NCBI RefSeq assembly: GCF_021917145.1
Contig: NC_061062.1
Location: 6,778,160 to 6,842,159 of the forward strand
Direction: 5' to 3'
Length of the DNA: 64,000 nt
From: Hypomesus transpacificus
Lineage: Eukaryota; Chordata; Actinopteri; Osmeriformes; Osmeridae
Shown here: piece by piece, positions 38,448-51,129 of the stretch
How positions within the stretch are numbered: the stretch's first letter is position 1
Layout of the letters: the number at the start of each line of letters is the position of its first letter
The notes under the pieces: generated by a model
What the model was told of the DNA's origin: nothing
The model's database searches: none
The model's input: the letters and a program-made list of their open reading frames with translations, nothing else
Program-made: the position numbers and the translations under genes

Positions 38448-41400
38448 CCGCGCCTGGACACTGAGGTGTCAACAGCCCCCCATCGATCCTTTGTCTTTTT
38501 AAGTAGCAGATGAGAGAGAAGAGCATCCCGACAACGTATCCAATTAATTGATGGAGTTGTACAAGCTGCGACTGTCAAATACCAGCCCTTTCACAAGACT
38601 TGTGAAGAGTTAAAGGGGTGGGGTATCTAGAGATTTAGTGGGCTACAAATTCTTGCATGGATCTTAGCTCCAAATGTAATCATTACCGCTGAGAAAGCCT
38701 TGATGTTACCAAATCATCTTATTTGGCTTCTTTAAATCAAAGCTTGCCGACAGATGCTGCAAACAGCGGAACAAACAGCTTCGCCATATGAGGGCGTCTT
38801 AAAATTTCAACTCGGAGATTACACTGGATTCCCCTAAATCAAGACACACATTCAAAATTTGATCGGGTTCATTGTTTAATTATCAATTAAAAACATAATT
38901 TGAAGAGCTAGTAGGCTACTCATGCTGTTTATGTCAACATGGTTTGAGGTGTTACGTGTTAATGTCTTCGGTAAACTTAATGACGACCAAATCTACAATC
39001 TACATTTCTTTAGTTGATGAATATTTGTATTTCGTTTAATTTGTGCCGTTTCGTTCAAAATAATATTACACTCTGTATTATAGGCTATCAGGGCGACTTC
39101 ACTAAGTAAATAAACCATCTTTCTGCGAGTAGGCCGATGAGGTGTGTCGTTTTGCAGCAACAGTGTTACCCGAAAGTGGATGAAACTGACGGGTCAGCGA
39201 GGCGTCAAATGAATCTGGTTGCTTTGCAGCAGTGGTGCCACTGGATTTACTGACATACCACTTACGAGGTGATCCTTTACCTGCCATTAAAATGCTGTGA
39301 CATTAAGGGATAGGCCAATGTCGAATATTCAACACGTTAATTTAGTTTCAGTGAAAGTTTGGCCAATCAAAGTAAGCCAAAAGAAGCATTTGGCTTTTAC
39401 ATAAATCACCTTTTGTTGGAACAATGGAAAGTGATTTAGGGTAGGCCCTATGCCAGGATATGTAGGCCTATGTATCTGATACTCTTGTCCAGTAATGTTG
39501 GAGATATGGTGATATAGGGTTAGGTCCCCGCCACAGCAAACAGTGACTGACAAAGAGCTTCCCGCTTCATGTTCTTCATTAGAGCATTAAAAGCCACAGA
39601 TGAAAAGCACAGCGGCTTCTTAAAAGGGAGTGATTTGCTTTCTTACACTAGTTGGGGACAAAGACTCCACTCTTTCAACTGGCGGATTATGACCAGCTCT
39701 GTAAACTTTCCGAGCTTGTTTCTGTCATTTGGGAGCTCGAGAGAGCGTTCGATGTGCCCTAAGTAACTGTTAAAACACATACAAACAGAAAAGAGAACCG
39801 CGAATCCCTTTAACTTCACAGCGTTGTATTTAGTCGCTTAATCTGACACCAGAATGCTTAATGCACTCGGCAAACACGGCGTTTCTCGTCCAAGCCTTAA
39901 CGATACAGATGTCTCTGCTGAGACCTCGGGTGGACCACCCACCCCCGCCGTTTGTGTTTGCTAGAGTGTATCGATGCCCGCCCCCGGACACCACTCCGGT
40001 ACATCTGCATCCTTGTCAACTCTACATACAAAGAACATTATAATAATATATTTTAAAATACTTCGTTTTTGTAAATTATGTAGATGCATTTATATACAGA
40101 TGTAAATGGACTAATATAGCCTATAGTTTCACTCGTGTTAGTGGTCTCCAATTCAATTATATTTTCAGCGAATTCTGAGACACGTTTTCATTTAAATTGT
40201 TGCTGCCCAAATCAACTATGACTGGGCGAAGTCAAGGGCGGTACTTGTCATGTGTATTGGAGCCAGACAAGGAATACACGCAGCCTATTGTCCAAGTGCC
40301 CTCTTTTCATAGTCATGGCTCGAGTTTGGGAGGACAGAGAAAGGTAGTGCCCATCCTTCCCTATGGAAACATGCCCCCACAAAGAACTGTAGCACTGACA
40401 AGTTCTAGATCCAGCCTTTTACATTCCTGTTTTTGGTTGGTGGATAATTACATTGTAATATTGAGTCAGAGCACACTAATATAGGCTACATCCAGGTTAA
40501 TTTCCTATTTCCTCATAATAATATGTTGTTTCCCCTTTGTTCAGTCAGTGTGCCATGGAAAATCACATTTTAACTGAATATGTGGGGAAATGCCCACCTT
40601 AAATTAATTAGGCCTATTGGATGTGATGGAACACAAACCAGACCAATGTAGTTGGAGTACATATTTTCCCTAATCAGAAGTGCCCCTGTTCCTTACAGAA
40701 TATCATAACCTTGATATGCAACATGTGATAAGTCCATGTTAAAACGTGCTGTGATTTGTATTACTTAGTTAGCCACAAACATGTCACCAATTAGTTAGCT
40801 ACAATCATGTCACCAGAGTGCAGTACCACTTGGTCTGAGTCCTGTACTTGAGCAGACCAGGAGGCTGAATGAGACAAAGCAGCCAGCAACAGCGTCATCA
40901 TTATTATGAGTGGGGTGAAAGGGCTGGTTTCATCACTGAGTTGACACATTTAACAAGCACTGTAATGCCTGCCTTTCTGTCCCACACACACCTCACACTA
41001 ATGAGTTTATGAAGCCGTTTACAAGATGGCCCAGAAGGTCCTGTCAGGACTCATTATTTTCCACAATAAGGCCTCCAATGAGCCTGGGTGTTCACCTGAT
41101 GGTGAAGAGCTCTCTGAAAGCCCAGGTAAGCACCGTCTGGGTCCAATACACACTCAGCCCCAGCCCTAGCAGCGGCCCCAGCCCCAAACCCAGCTCTAAC
41201 CACAGCTTCAACACCAACCCTGGACCCAGACCCAGCCCTAACCCCAGCCCTAACCCTTGTCTCTCTGAACAGGTGAAATACCAGTACCAGGATCAGTAAG
41301 AGACTGTCTCTGAGGAGGCTAGGGAGGTATTAGCATCGACACTGCTGCTGCTTGGACGACTCCTGTTTGAGCTGCCATTCTCTGGGATCACTGTGGTGTT

Positions 41401-42624
41401 TAGAGAGAAGCTCCTGCAGGGAGCCCCATCTAGCCACAGTGCTTCCCTGGTCATTACCAAGTTAATGAGGGATTATTCCTGATGGCCTGGCTGCCCTGTC
41501 CATCCCGGCCGCTGTGTATTCCCTCGTCTAGCGTCACCACGCTGAGCTGGTGGGACCGGGGTGGGGGAGACACTCACCCTGGACAGTGTTCAGCAGCAGA
41601 TGAGTGCTCTCCAAGTGTGGAGGCAGCGTGCGTTATGAAGACTTCACTGTGGATGTGTGGTTCTCAAGCTGCAGAGACCCCAGGCGTGTGTGGAATGGGT
41701 CCTGGAGGAACTAAGGACTGTGGAGAAGGACGAAGGACAAGTGTACTGCTGTAGTTATTATGTCTGTCTTTAACTAGAAGCCTGTCTGAAAGAGATTGAG
41801 AGCTAACTGCTTCCAGTCCCCACCCCCACACCTTGTGACAAGGTATAAGTCAGAGGTTGAGAAGTCAGTGTTTGGAGTACCACCGGACGAGGTATAGTAT
41901 GGAACAGATATCCCCGTCCTGTACTCATCTCTCCGACATTTCTCTGATTGGCTGACTTGGTCTCAGACCCACTATAGTGTTGACCAGGGAAGGAAGGTTA
42001 CTACGAGTTGCCATGGAGATGCCATGCCTCGACCAAAGATAATTTTGATTTAAATTAACTTTCAAAACACCTTCCTGAGAAATTACTTTATGGAAAACAG
42101 GCATGAATATAGACAATGACAGCCCAAAAGACAACGTGGTTCAAAATGACTGAGACAGATAGATAGGAAAACACAAAATCACTGAAAAGTAAAACTAGAG
42201 GTGAACTATCCCCTAAATCTATAAAACCCTGTTAGGAAATGTGTGAATCTGTAGATGACCTGGTTTGAAAGACCCACCCCAGGTGGTCCAGGGTATACAG
42301 ACACCCTTTAATGGAGGTGAGAATTGACGGGTTGGACTTTAACACTTGACCTCTGTTTACACTTCCTGTGGGTGTCAGGGCCAGTCCTTGAGACAGTGCT
42401 TCCATGGCCCAGGGAAAGCAGCCAGATCAGAGGGTTGAGGGATGAGGCCTGAATACAGGCATGCTGGTGGGGGGAGGGTCCTCTCTTCACAGGCACTGTT
42501 TGCTGACATCACTGCCACACTTGCTTGATGTGGCATCGGAGGGTTGTTTACAAGGAGATGGATCCCTGCTTAATCACCTCATGCCAGGATCTGCTCTGTC
42601 TCCCCAACGTTCCTAATCTCACCG

Positions 42625-42691
<67 letters not shown>
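42625..42691 (+). repeat. (CT)n microsatellite
   Basis: About 33 CT units ending in CTCAGG, an accidental acceptor-like end. Confidence 0.92.
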
Positions 42692-42692
<1 letters not shown>

Positions 42693-42938
42693 GTTATTAA
42701 CGCTCTCTCTCTAACCCTCACGCATTTGAATGTGTGTGTGTGTCATGTGTCTGAGTTCGTCTATTTTTAAACAGATCCATCTGTCTTGTTCATTTATTCC
42801 GGTTTCCAAGTACAACAACAACAACAAACTTCCCTAGACAGGAGAGTGGTGAGCAGGACAGTCAGAATAGACAAGATTTCCTTTCTTCTGGCTAGATCAC
42901 TCCCTCCAGATCAAACATATGTACACTCACATACATAT

Positions 42939-42941
<3 letters not shown>

Positions 42942-43007
<66 letters not shown>
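42942..43007 (+). repeat. (CT)n microsatellite before orphan exon 1
   Basis: About 33 CT units, then a mixed pyrimidine stretch and the acceptor catacag at 43053. Confidence 0.92.
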
Positions 43008-43012
<5 letters not shown>

Positions 43013-43053
43013 ACCTCTCTCTGTTTCTCTTGCTCCCCCCTCCCCCCATACAG

Positions 43054-43359
43054 ATGACGGGCCTGCATCGTTACAGCACACTAAAGGAGAAGTCCCAGAG
43101 CGAGACAGACCCTCGTCCAGGGAGAGGATGTGTGATGTGTCATCCTCTCATCACATCACATCAGACTCCCAGATGCATCTCAACCTGCCCTGCATGCATG
43201 CACCTGCTCTCACTGTCCACCCACTATCACAGTCATGTAACAGTGATCTGGAGGTGTCTGGGGTGTCGGAGGAGTCTCCTGGAGTTCCTCGGCGTGTGTG
43301 GAGCCCACTAAGACCAGATCAAAGGCCCGTGTCCATGGTGAAGTCCCAAACAAAGACAG
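43054..43359 (+). CDS. Candidate internal exon of an unrecognised Ser/Pro-rich protein
   Basis: Bounded by a strong pyrimidine tract with catacag and by acag|gtatcc. In the frame shared with the next exon it codes DGPASLQHTKGEVPERDRPS near the start and RRVWSPLRPDQRPVSMVKSQ near the end, about 101 codons without a stop. It enters in phase 1 and leaves in phase 1, exactly what the exon at 43530 accepts. Composition (Ser, Pro, charged) suits a disordered signalling or cytoskeletal protein. No family recognised and no upstream exon found. It could also be a fortuitous open frame. Confidence 0.38.
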
Positions 43360-43529
43360 GTATCCCGGCTCCCTGAAGCATGCAGTCGCTCAGACCCAGA
43401 GGAGTGAGTTGCGGTGGTCATTACTGCAGACAGATGTCATCACAGAGGCCATTACAAGTCATTTCCCCCGGTGTTTCTAAAGTTATGAAAAGAAGAGGAC
43501 AATGGCTCATTTGTGGCCTTTATTTACAG

Positions 43530-43732
43530 GAGGACTGTGGTCACTTCAAACAGAGACCACACAAGCAGGAGGAGCAGAGATGTCGGGAGTCTCGCCTGAC
43601 ATCCGGCTCTCTCCGGTGGAAGAATCTGGAAGAACGCGATGCAAGTCATCTGACAACCTCAATGATTGGAGGGAGAAACTGAGAGGTCTACAAACTGTGT
43701 ACAGGCCCATTAATATGTATACATGTATATGA
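43530..43732 (+). CDS. Candidate terminal exon of the same unrecognised protein
   Basis: Follows the acceptor tttatttacag. In phase with the previous exon it codes GGLWSLQTETTQ, then SPDIRLSPVEESG, then TRCKSSDNLNDWREKLRGLQ, and stops at TGA 43730-43732. The CKSSDNLNDWREKLRG block looks like real protein: charged, amphipathic, with a phosphosite-like RCKSSDN. The last residues (YRPINMYTCI) are less convincing and a donor may exist earlier. No canonical AATAAA seen within 500 bases. Confidence 0.38.
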
Positions 43733-44379
43733 ATATGTATGATTATTATAATGATGTATTCATGCTGGAATATTCTCATATGTAGACCCCCAGTTTCGGT
43801 TGTTGATAGCATGGTCAAGATTTGACGTTTTAATAGTTCATCCTCCAGGAACCCTACCTCCTTATATATAGGATTGATTTATGATGTAAACTCAATGTAC
43901 TAACTGATAAGTAAACTGACTTATCAATGACACCACTTACAAAATCACACACTCATTTCCTGAAGCTTAGCGCCACCTACAGGTGAAGACATGAAAGTGC
44001 ATCAAAGCATCTGAACCATGTGAGAGGGCTTCACCTTTGTCTTCAAACGTAACACACCCACGAATTAACATAGAAACTCCCATGCTCTCTAACAGTACAG
44101 TACAGTACCGTACAGCTACAAGGGTGTTGTAACAGCCTAAGGGACATCAGAGTTATCCAGGAGGCCATGTCATCCTGTTGTAAAAACAGGAGCTGATTTC
44201 AGGGACTTGTCTCTAAAAACTTGCTGCGACATGAACCCTTGTGGTCTTCATATTTTGCACTACAGTTCTTAAATCAGAGCCGGTGCAAGGCACAAGAAAA
44301 CTAAGTGGCTGCTTAGGGTCCCCGTGGCCACCAGAGGGCCCCCAAGAGCACAATTACAGCTTAAGAAAATAATTATATA

Positions 44380-45981
44380 CAGGTCCTTCTCAAAAAATTA
44401 GCATATTGTGATAAAGTTCATTGTTTTCCATAATGTAATGATAAAAATTAAACTTTCATATATTTTAGATTCATTGCACACCAACTGAAATATTTCAGGT
44501 CTTTTATTGTTTTAATACTGATGATTTTGGCATACAGCTCATGAAAACCCCATCTCTAAAAATTTGCATATTTCATCCGACCAATAAAAGAAGTGTTTTT
44601 AATACAAAAAAAGTCAACCTTCAAATAATTATGTTCAGTTATGCACTCAATACTTGGTCGGGAATCCTTTTGCAGAAATGACTGCTTCAATGCGGCGTGG
44701 CATGGAGGCAATCAGCCTGTGGCACTGCTGAGGTGTTATGGAGGCCCAGGATGCTTCGATAGCGGCCTTAAGCTCAGCCAGAGTGTTGGGTCTTGCGTCT
44801 CTCAACTTTCTCTTCACAATATCCCACAGATTCTCTATGGGGTTCAGGTCAGGAGAGTTGGCAGGCCAATTGAGCACAGTAATACCATGGTCAGTAAACC
44901 ATTTACCAGTGGTTTTGGCACTGTGAGCAGGTGCCAGGTCGTGCTGAAAAAATTAAATCTTCATCTCCATAAAGCTTTTCAGCAGATGGAAGCATGAAGT
45001 GCTCCAAAATCTCCTGATAGCTAGCTGCATTGACCCTGCCCTTGATAAAACACAGTGGACCAACACCAGCAGCTGACATGGCACCCCAGACCATCACTGA
45101 CTGTGGGTACTTGACACTGGACTTCAGGCATTTTGGCATTTCCTTCTCCCCAGTCTTCCTCCAGACTCTGGCACCTTGATTTCCGAATGATATGCAACAT
45201 TTGCTTTCATCCGAAAAAAGTACTTTGGACCACTGAGCAACAGTCCAGTGCTGCTTCTCTGTAGCCCAGGTCAGGCGCTTCTGCCGCTGTTTCTGGTTCA
45301 AAAGTGGCTTGACCTGGGGAATGCGGCACCTGTAGCCCATTTCCTGCACACGCCTGTGCACGGTGGCTCTGGATGTTTCTACTCCAGACTCAGTCCACTG
45401 CTTCCGCAGGTCCCCCAAGGTCTGGAATTGGTCCTTCTCCACAATCTTCCTCAGGGTCCGGTCACCTCTTCTCGTTGTGCAGCGTTTTTTGCCACACTTT
45501 TTCCTTCCCACAGACTTCCCACTGAGGTGCCTTGAAACAGCACTCTGGGAACAGCCTATTTGTTCAGAAATTTATTTCTGTGTCTTACCCTCTTGCTTGA
45601 GGGTGTCAATGATGGCCTTCTGGACAGCAGTCAGGTCGGCAGTCTTACCCATGATTGCGGTTTTGAGTAATGAAACAGGCTGGGAGTTTTTAAAAGCCTC
45701 AGGAATCTTTTGCAGGTGTTTAGAGTTAATTAGTTGATTCAGATGATTAGGTTAATAGCTCGTTTAGAGACCCTTTTCATGATATGCTAATTTTTTGAGA
45801 TAGGAATTTGGGGTTTTCATGAGCTGTATGCCAAAATCATCAGTATTAAAACAATAAAAGACCTGAAATATTTCAGTTGGTGTGCAATGAATCTAAAATA
45901 TATGAAAGTTTAATTTTTATCATTACATTATGGAAAATAATTAACTTTATCACAATATGCTAATTTTTTGAGAAGGACCTG
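44380..45981 (-). mobile_element. Tc1/mariner element inserted in the hAT-like MITE
   Basis: A 1602-base element with long inverted repeats of nearly 200 bases (outer end caggtccttctcaaaaaatt). Flanked by TA on both sides, the Tc1 target site. The arms are almost identical, indicating a fairly young copy. Inner subterminal copies of tctcaaaaaattagcatat-like sequence occur as well. Transposase lies on the minus strand and is broken. Confidence 0.9.
44647..45652 (-). pseudogene. Tc1-like transposase pseudogene
   Basis: Reads from an ATG at 45652 (MGKTADLTAVQKAI) through a Tc1-type DNA-binding region into the DDE catalytic region (VLFSDESKC, then WPANSPDLNPIENLW). Two lesions are visible: a TAA codon about 27 codons in, near 45571, and a one-base T gain in a T run near 44950 that throws the frame just before the second catalytic block. 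The C-terminal part resumes in another frame and ends at TGA 44647-44649. This copy cannot make full transposase, but its inverted repeats look intact and could be mobilised in trans. Confidence 0.88.
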
Positions 45982-46800
45982 TATATTATGTTAGTGGTAA
46001 GTATACAAATTCTGAGGGCCCCCCAAATCAAGTCTGCTTAAGGCCCCATAAAGGCTTAGGCCGGCCCTGTCTTAAATAGCCAACAGTTCAAAAATTACAT
46101 CTCCATTACAATAGCTAGCAAACTGTATGATGACACAAAATTATAAAACTGCGGGGCAATCATGACATCTCAATGATGCGTTAGAAGCTCAATCGTGACC
46201 TTATTGGCAGATCATGATCGCGCGACGATTTCCGTGAAGAGGTTGTTCATGCTGCTCACGCAGAGTCCTAACGTGTAATGCTGCTACTGCCCAACATGTG
46301 GCGCCCAAACACATTGATGCGGATAGAGACCACTTCATGAGTGAATCGACCACAGTGATCGATTAACAACAGATACAGTATAGCCTATGCATAGATCATT
46401 AGTGAGTCATCTATTAGAACAAGCTATTCTGACAATAAATACATAAATATACAAATGTGAATATATACCACGTTCCAAATTATGCAAATGATTTCTCTGA
46501 TTTTCCTAAATAGTCAATCCAAAGACAATCAGTATAATTTTCAAGTCATCAACCGTTAGGGTGTAATTCGAACTTTATTGGACAAACCTCCCAATGATAA
46601 CAGTATTTTTTTTTCAAAAAGAAAAACCTCAAAATGCACTGTTCCAAATGATTATGCACCACATAGTTTCAAAGCACTTTACAGATATTAAAGAACTGAA
46701 AATGGTCATTTGTTGAATTTGCATCATTAGGTCATATTTCCTGAACTCAAAAACATCTTAACAGGGCAAGTTATGTTTTAACATAGGACCCCGTCTTTGA

Positions 46801-47489
46801 GCTTCTACTGCTTAACCAGCTGGGCACAAGCCAGCAGCACAACATTAAAATATATCCATATTCTCCATAAACAAGCTCTAAAAACCAAAAAGTCACCATC
46901 ACTGCAATATCCTCAAACACCATATCTTGAATTGGGAGAACCTCATAAAATTCATTGACGTGTGTCTGGTTTTAAAGATGTTACATGGTATGGCCCCACC
47001 TCCGCTTAGTGATTTTATTAAGCAAGGCACTCAAAACAGCAGACATACTAGATCTGCTTTAAGAGTTGATGGTGTCATTTCACACAGTTCAAGCTCTTTT
47101 AGCAAATCAGCATTTTCTGTAAATTCAGCACACAGGTGGAATGCTCTGCCATCACACATACGCACAAAAGACACATACAAAACATTCAAACATAAACCTT
47201 CAGGAATGGCTTGTTGCTAATCAGATTATTTGCATGTGCATTTGTCTTGTTAAGTCTTGATGTATGTCATGTGCCTCCGTGTTATATATGTGCTTGTACT
47301 GCAGGTATACTCTTGCTTATATGTGAATTGGTTTTGTCTATATGTTACTGTCTGTTTATTGACTCATTTTAGTCAATTTCATGTTCTTTGAAATTCTCTC
47401 AGGCTAACTCTGGCTCACTTACAGTTTGGCTGTTGATTGGTGTGCATTGTCCCTGCAAAATCAATGATTAAATAAAATAAATAAATATA
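46801..47489 (+). mobile_element. Truncated L2/Rex-like LINE (3' end)
   Basis: The plus strand codes the end of a non-LTR reverse transcriptase ORF: FIDVCLVLKMLHGMAPPPLS, then FSVNSAHRWNALPSHIR, stopping near 47220. About 260 bases of 3'UTR follow, ending in an aataaaataaataaat tail. The Tc1-like sequence stops at the left edge (near cgtctttga) and resumes at tcttcacaattcttg, so this is a 5'-truncated insertion into the older transposon. Confidence 0.78.
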
Positions 47490-48250
47490 ATCTTCACAAT
47501 TCTTGTATCCATTGAACTTATGAGTTTTTGGAAAGTTTCTGCTTGAATTTCTTTGCAGGGTGTCAGAACAGCTTTCCAGAGCTGCTGTTTTAATGTGAAC
47601 TACCTCCGACCTCATAGATCCTTTGCTTGAGGATGCTCTAAAAGTTCTCAATAGGGTTGAGGTCAGGGGGAGGATGGTGGCCACACAATACGTTTCTCTC
47701 CTTTTATGTCCATGGCAGCCAATGAGACAGAGGTATTCTTTGCAGCATGACATGGTGCATTGTCATGCATGAAGATGATTTTGCTTCTTCTTTTTGTACC
47801 AAGGAAGAAAGTGGTCAGTCAGAAACTCTATATACTTTGCTGAGTTCATTGTCACACCTTCAGGGACCCTAAAGGGGCCTACCAGGTCTCTCCCCATGAT
47901 TCCGGACCAAAACATAACTCTGTCACCTCTAGACCATCCAGGGTTGCACGGCACTTGTCCGTAAACAAGACTGTTTGAAAATTATTTCTGGGCCCACTGC
48001 AGAGCAATGAGCCCAGTCTGCTTGTGAGCATTGGTTAGGGGTGGCTGAATAGTAGGTTTACGCACAACTGCAGCCTCTGGAGGATCCTACACTTTGAGGT
48101 TCGCGGGACTCCAGAGGCACCAGCAGCTTCAACCTGTTTGCTGCTTTCTGATGGCATTTTAGCCACACTCTCTTAATCCAATGAATTTGTCCAGCAGAAA
48201 CCTTGCTCCTTATGCTTTTATCTGCACACACCCGTCTGTGCTCTGAATCA

Positions 48251-48429
48251 CATTTAGTCATTTTAGCAGACACTCTTATCCAGGGCAACTTACAGTAAGT
48301 ACAGGGACATTCCCCCGAGACAAGTAGGGTGAAGTGTCTTGCCCAAGGACACAATGTCATTTAGAATGACCGGGAATCGAACCGGGAACCTTCTGATTAA
48401 TAGGCCGATTCCCCAACCGCTCAGCCGTC
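48251..48429 (-). mobile_element. Fish tRNA-derived SINE inserted in Tc1-like transposase
   Basis: Minus strand has a B-box-like ggttcgattcccggt and ends with ggataagagtgtctgctaaa, a tail shared by many fish repeats. It is flanked by gaatca on both sides (48245-48250 and 48430-48435), a target duplication, and it splits the transposase reading after FVADS. Confidence 0.8.
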
Positions 48430-49738
48430 GAATCAGCCACAAAACTCTTCACAGTACGATGATCACCCTTAAGCTTCTGTGAAATATCTAATGTTTTCAT
48501 ACCTCGTCCATATTGCTTGAAACCTGTGGCCTGCTTAATAATGTGGAACGTCCATCCCAAGTAGTTTTCCTTTAATTGGGATCACCTGGCAAACTAATTA
48601 TCACAGGTGTCTGAGATTGAATTCAGTGATCCAAAGAATTTAATTGAAAAACAAAAAAAGCATGTTCATGACACTTTAATCTAATTTGCATAATAATTAG
48701 TAACGCAGTGCATGATTAAGGGTTTTCCCAACCTGTCAAAAAAATACGAATCCCATGAAAAGAACACACTTCAAATTCATTAACTGAAACGACGTGTTAA
48801 GTCAAAGGCCTAACTTGGAAATCCATACCTAGCACTGTAACTAGACAGCCTTTGTACTTAAAGTAGTCCGGCCATCAATGTTTTAGTGAGGAATAGATTT
48901 TGAGTTTTTTTTGTGTTAAAACAGGTGGGTGTCAGTTGAGCTTATTAATATTTAACTTAATTCTTGTCTCCTCTTGAGATGGCGTTCCGCTGACAGATGG
49001 GCAGATTAACTGCTAACTGTCTTTGTTCATGTCATATTTGATGAGCACAGAACACACATGCACACGCACACACACATGTCCAAATGCACACACACACGAC
49101 TATACATGCACACACACACGACTATACATGAACACACACACACACATCTTCAGACAGAGGGGTAAGGGTGAGAATGATGGCCCACTTTCAGGCAAGCTGC
49201 TAGTCAGAGTAGCCCAGTCGGTAATGTCTAACTTTATGATCTAAATCTTAGTCACCAAGTAAGATATGCCCAGTTAAAACCATTATTAATGTGTATGTTT
49301 TGTATGAGTAACTGCATGTGTTTGGCATCGTTTAAAATGTATGATCATGTAAATCAGGACCTGCTAAAGAGACACAAGCCTCTGTGTGATTGCCCATAAA
49401 TGAAAAAGGTAAATAAGTACAAATTAACAGTTCTTACATATACTTATTTTTTTAAGTAGATTATGTACTTTTGTACTTCTCTCCCCCACATCTACGTCTG
49501 CTATCTCAAGTCTTTGTCAGGACCTGTTGGCTCTGCTCAGAACTTCTTTGCACCCCCGTCTGCCTCCCTCCCTCCCTCCCTCCTCCTCTATTGTGTTCCA
49601 TCCCCCCAGAATTCCTCGACCAGAGGCACGAGCATTCTCTGTGCTGTCCATCTGCCTCCAGGAGCAGCTGGGCTCTCCTTCATGACTCCTGGAGGATGGG
49701 CCCAATCCTGTTGGGGGCTGGGGGCTGTCCTGTTGGGG

Positions 49739-49846
49739 GCTGGAGGCTGGAGGCTGGAGGCTGGAGGCTGGAGGCTGGAGGCTGGAGGCTGGAGGCTGGA
49801 GGCTGGAGGCTGGAGGCTGGAGACTGGAGACTGGAGGCGGGGGGCT
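49739..49846 (+). repeat. 7-base minisatellite (gctggag)n
   Basis: About fifteen head-to-tail copies of gctggag with a few gactgga variants. G-rich on the plus strand. Because 7 is not a multiple of 3, all frames cycle through the same residues. Confidence 0.9.
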
Positions 49847-51129
49847 GGACGCTGTCCTGTTGGGCCTGGGGGCTGGAGGCTGTCCTGCTGGGGGCTGGAG
49901 GCAAAAGGCTAAATACTTGAGACCTGGTCCTGTTGGGGGCTGGGTGGGTGGCTACGGGATGTTGCCATTGTAAGATGGGATCAGAGGGCATCGCTGGGCA
50001 TTGTGACACTATAAATAAGAATCTCACTGATGATATTTGGCATTTAGAATAGAATATAAACTGTGTTATCATCATATACTAAAATGCGTTACAACCTGGA
50101 ACTTAATGTGGACTTGAAGGACATTTTTTTAATTAGTAATGACTCCTCCTACATGCTCCTTGCAGATCCCCTCCATGCACCCTTAGTGATAGTTACAACA
50201 CGTGATACATTTTCAACCTCACCTTAAAAACACATCAAATGCATTCTTTAAATCTCAGGCATACTACGAAGTGAGTTATGGGTAATGACCCCATAGAGGA
50301 AGTTGTTGAGCATTGTTGAGGTGCGCTCAACGATGGCAACAACGCTATGTAAAAGCAGGCTCATGTTTAACTGTCGGCCCTCTCCATGTGGTGGGCTGGT
50401 TCTTGCATGCTGCCTCTCCTAGGCACTTGTGGTGTTAATGTGCTGTTGTGAACTGGTGCTAATGGTAATGCTGCAATAATACACTCTGATTAGAGGAAGC
50501 TGAATGTCAATGCAAACGTGCGGACAGCCCTGAGTTGCTCACTCTGCTCACATTCAACCCCACGGTCTTTCAGAGGAGGGTGAGGTCATCTCTGGGTGGA
50601 GAAGCAGGGGGCAGGGTGTGCCTGGGTTGTGAGAACCGTGAGTAGAAGGAAAGAATGTCTGAGGTAAGGAAGTCTGTAATTATTTGCCGCGCTCTGCGTC
50701 CCCTAGCTGGGCGTGAGCCTCCCTCAATCACAGGTGGTTAAACAAGTCACTTATGGAGGGAATCATTGATGAGCATACCTATTCTAGGTCAGTGTACGAT
50801 AGTGCTTCCCCGCCTTATCCCCCTATGTTGGCACGAGTCACTGTCTGTCCCAGCATTCTCAACCATGGGCCTGGTGTGTTTGTGTATGTCTGTGTGTATA
50901 TACGTGTGTGTACGAGAGTCTTGGTTGGTGGATGTGGATGTATAGTGTCTGTATGTGTTTGAGTATGTCTGTATGTCTGTGTGTGTCTGTGTGCGACTAT
51001 ACGTGTGTGTGTGTGTGTGGTCCGAACAGGAGGTGTTGGGAGGCTCACTCCCCCACCCCCTCTGGCTTTCCTTTCTTCTTCTGCTCCGACACAGGGAGGA
51101 GGGTGTCACAGCGTCACACAACTGTACTT

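Larger units (their letters stand above)
38448..43053. other. Non-coding interval between noto and the orphan exons
   Basis: No recognisable gene. 38580-40700 is AT-rich and could hold noto upstream control DNA. 41150-41265 has a degenerate cagccctaaccccagcccta repeat. Two CT microsatellites occupy 42625-42691 and 42942-43007. The Cys-containing open frame at 41482-41754 has no family match and no supporting splice sites. Confidence 0.45.
44275..46069. mobile_element. hAT-like MITE split by a Tc1 insertion
   Basis: The ends read cagagccggtgcaaggc and, from the other side, cagggccggcctaagcc, a hAT-type terminal inverted repeat pair. Both ends are flanked by the same 8-base target duplication, tcttaaat, at 44267-44274 and 46070-46077; 8 bases is the hAT hallmark. 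Without the Tc1 copy inside, the element is only about 190 bases and codes for nothing. Confidence 0.82.
46460..48715 (-). mobile_element. Older Tc1-like element, interrupted by LINE and SINE insertions
   Basis: The ends read ccaaattatgcaaatgattt on the left and, in reverse complement, actaattattatgcaaatta on the right: a diverged Tc1-type inverted repeat. Minus-strand transposase fragments are recognisable: VMFWSGIMGRDLVGPFRVPE with PWYKKK at 47763-47954, a middle part at 48058-48250 and an N-terminal part at 48430-48560. The reading frame is broken many times. Exact ends are uncertain by tens of bases. Confidence 0.75.

Noticed and set aside
41482..41754. Cys-containing 90-codon frame considered as a secreted small protein
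   Set aside because: Begins MAWLPCPSRPLCIPSS but lacks a convincing signal peptide, cysteine spacing of any known family, or conserved context.
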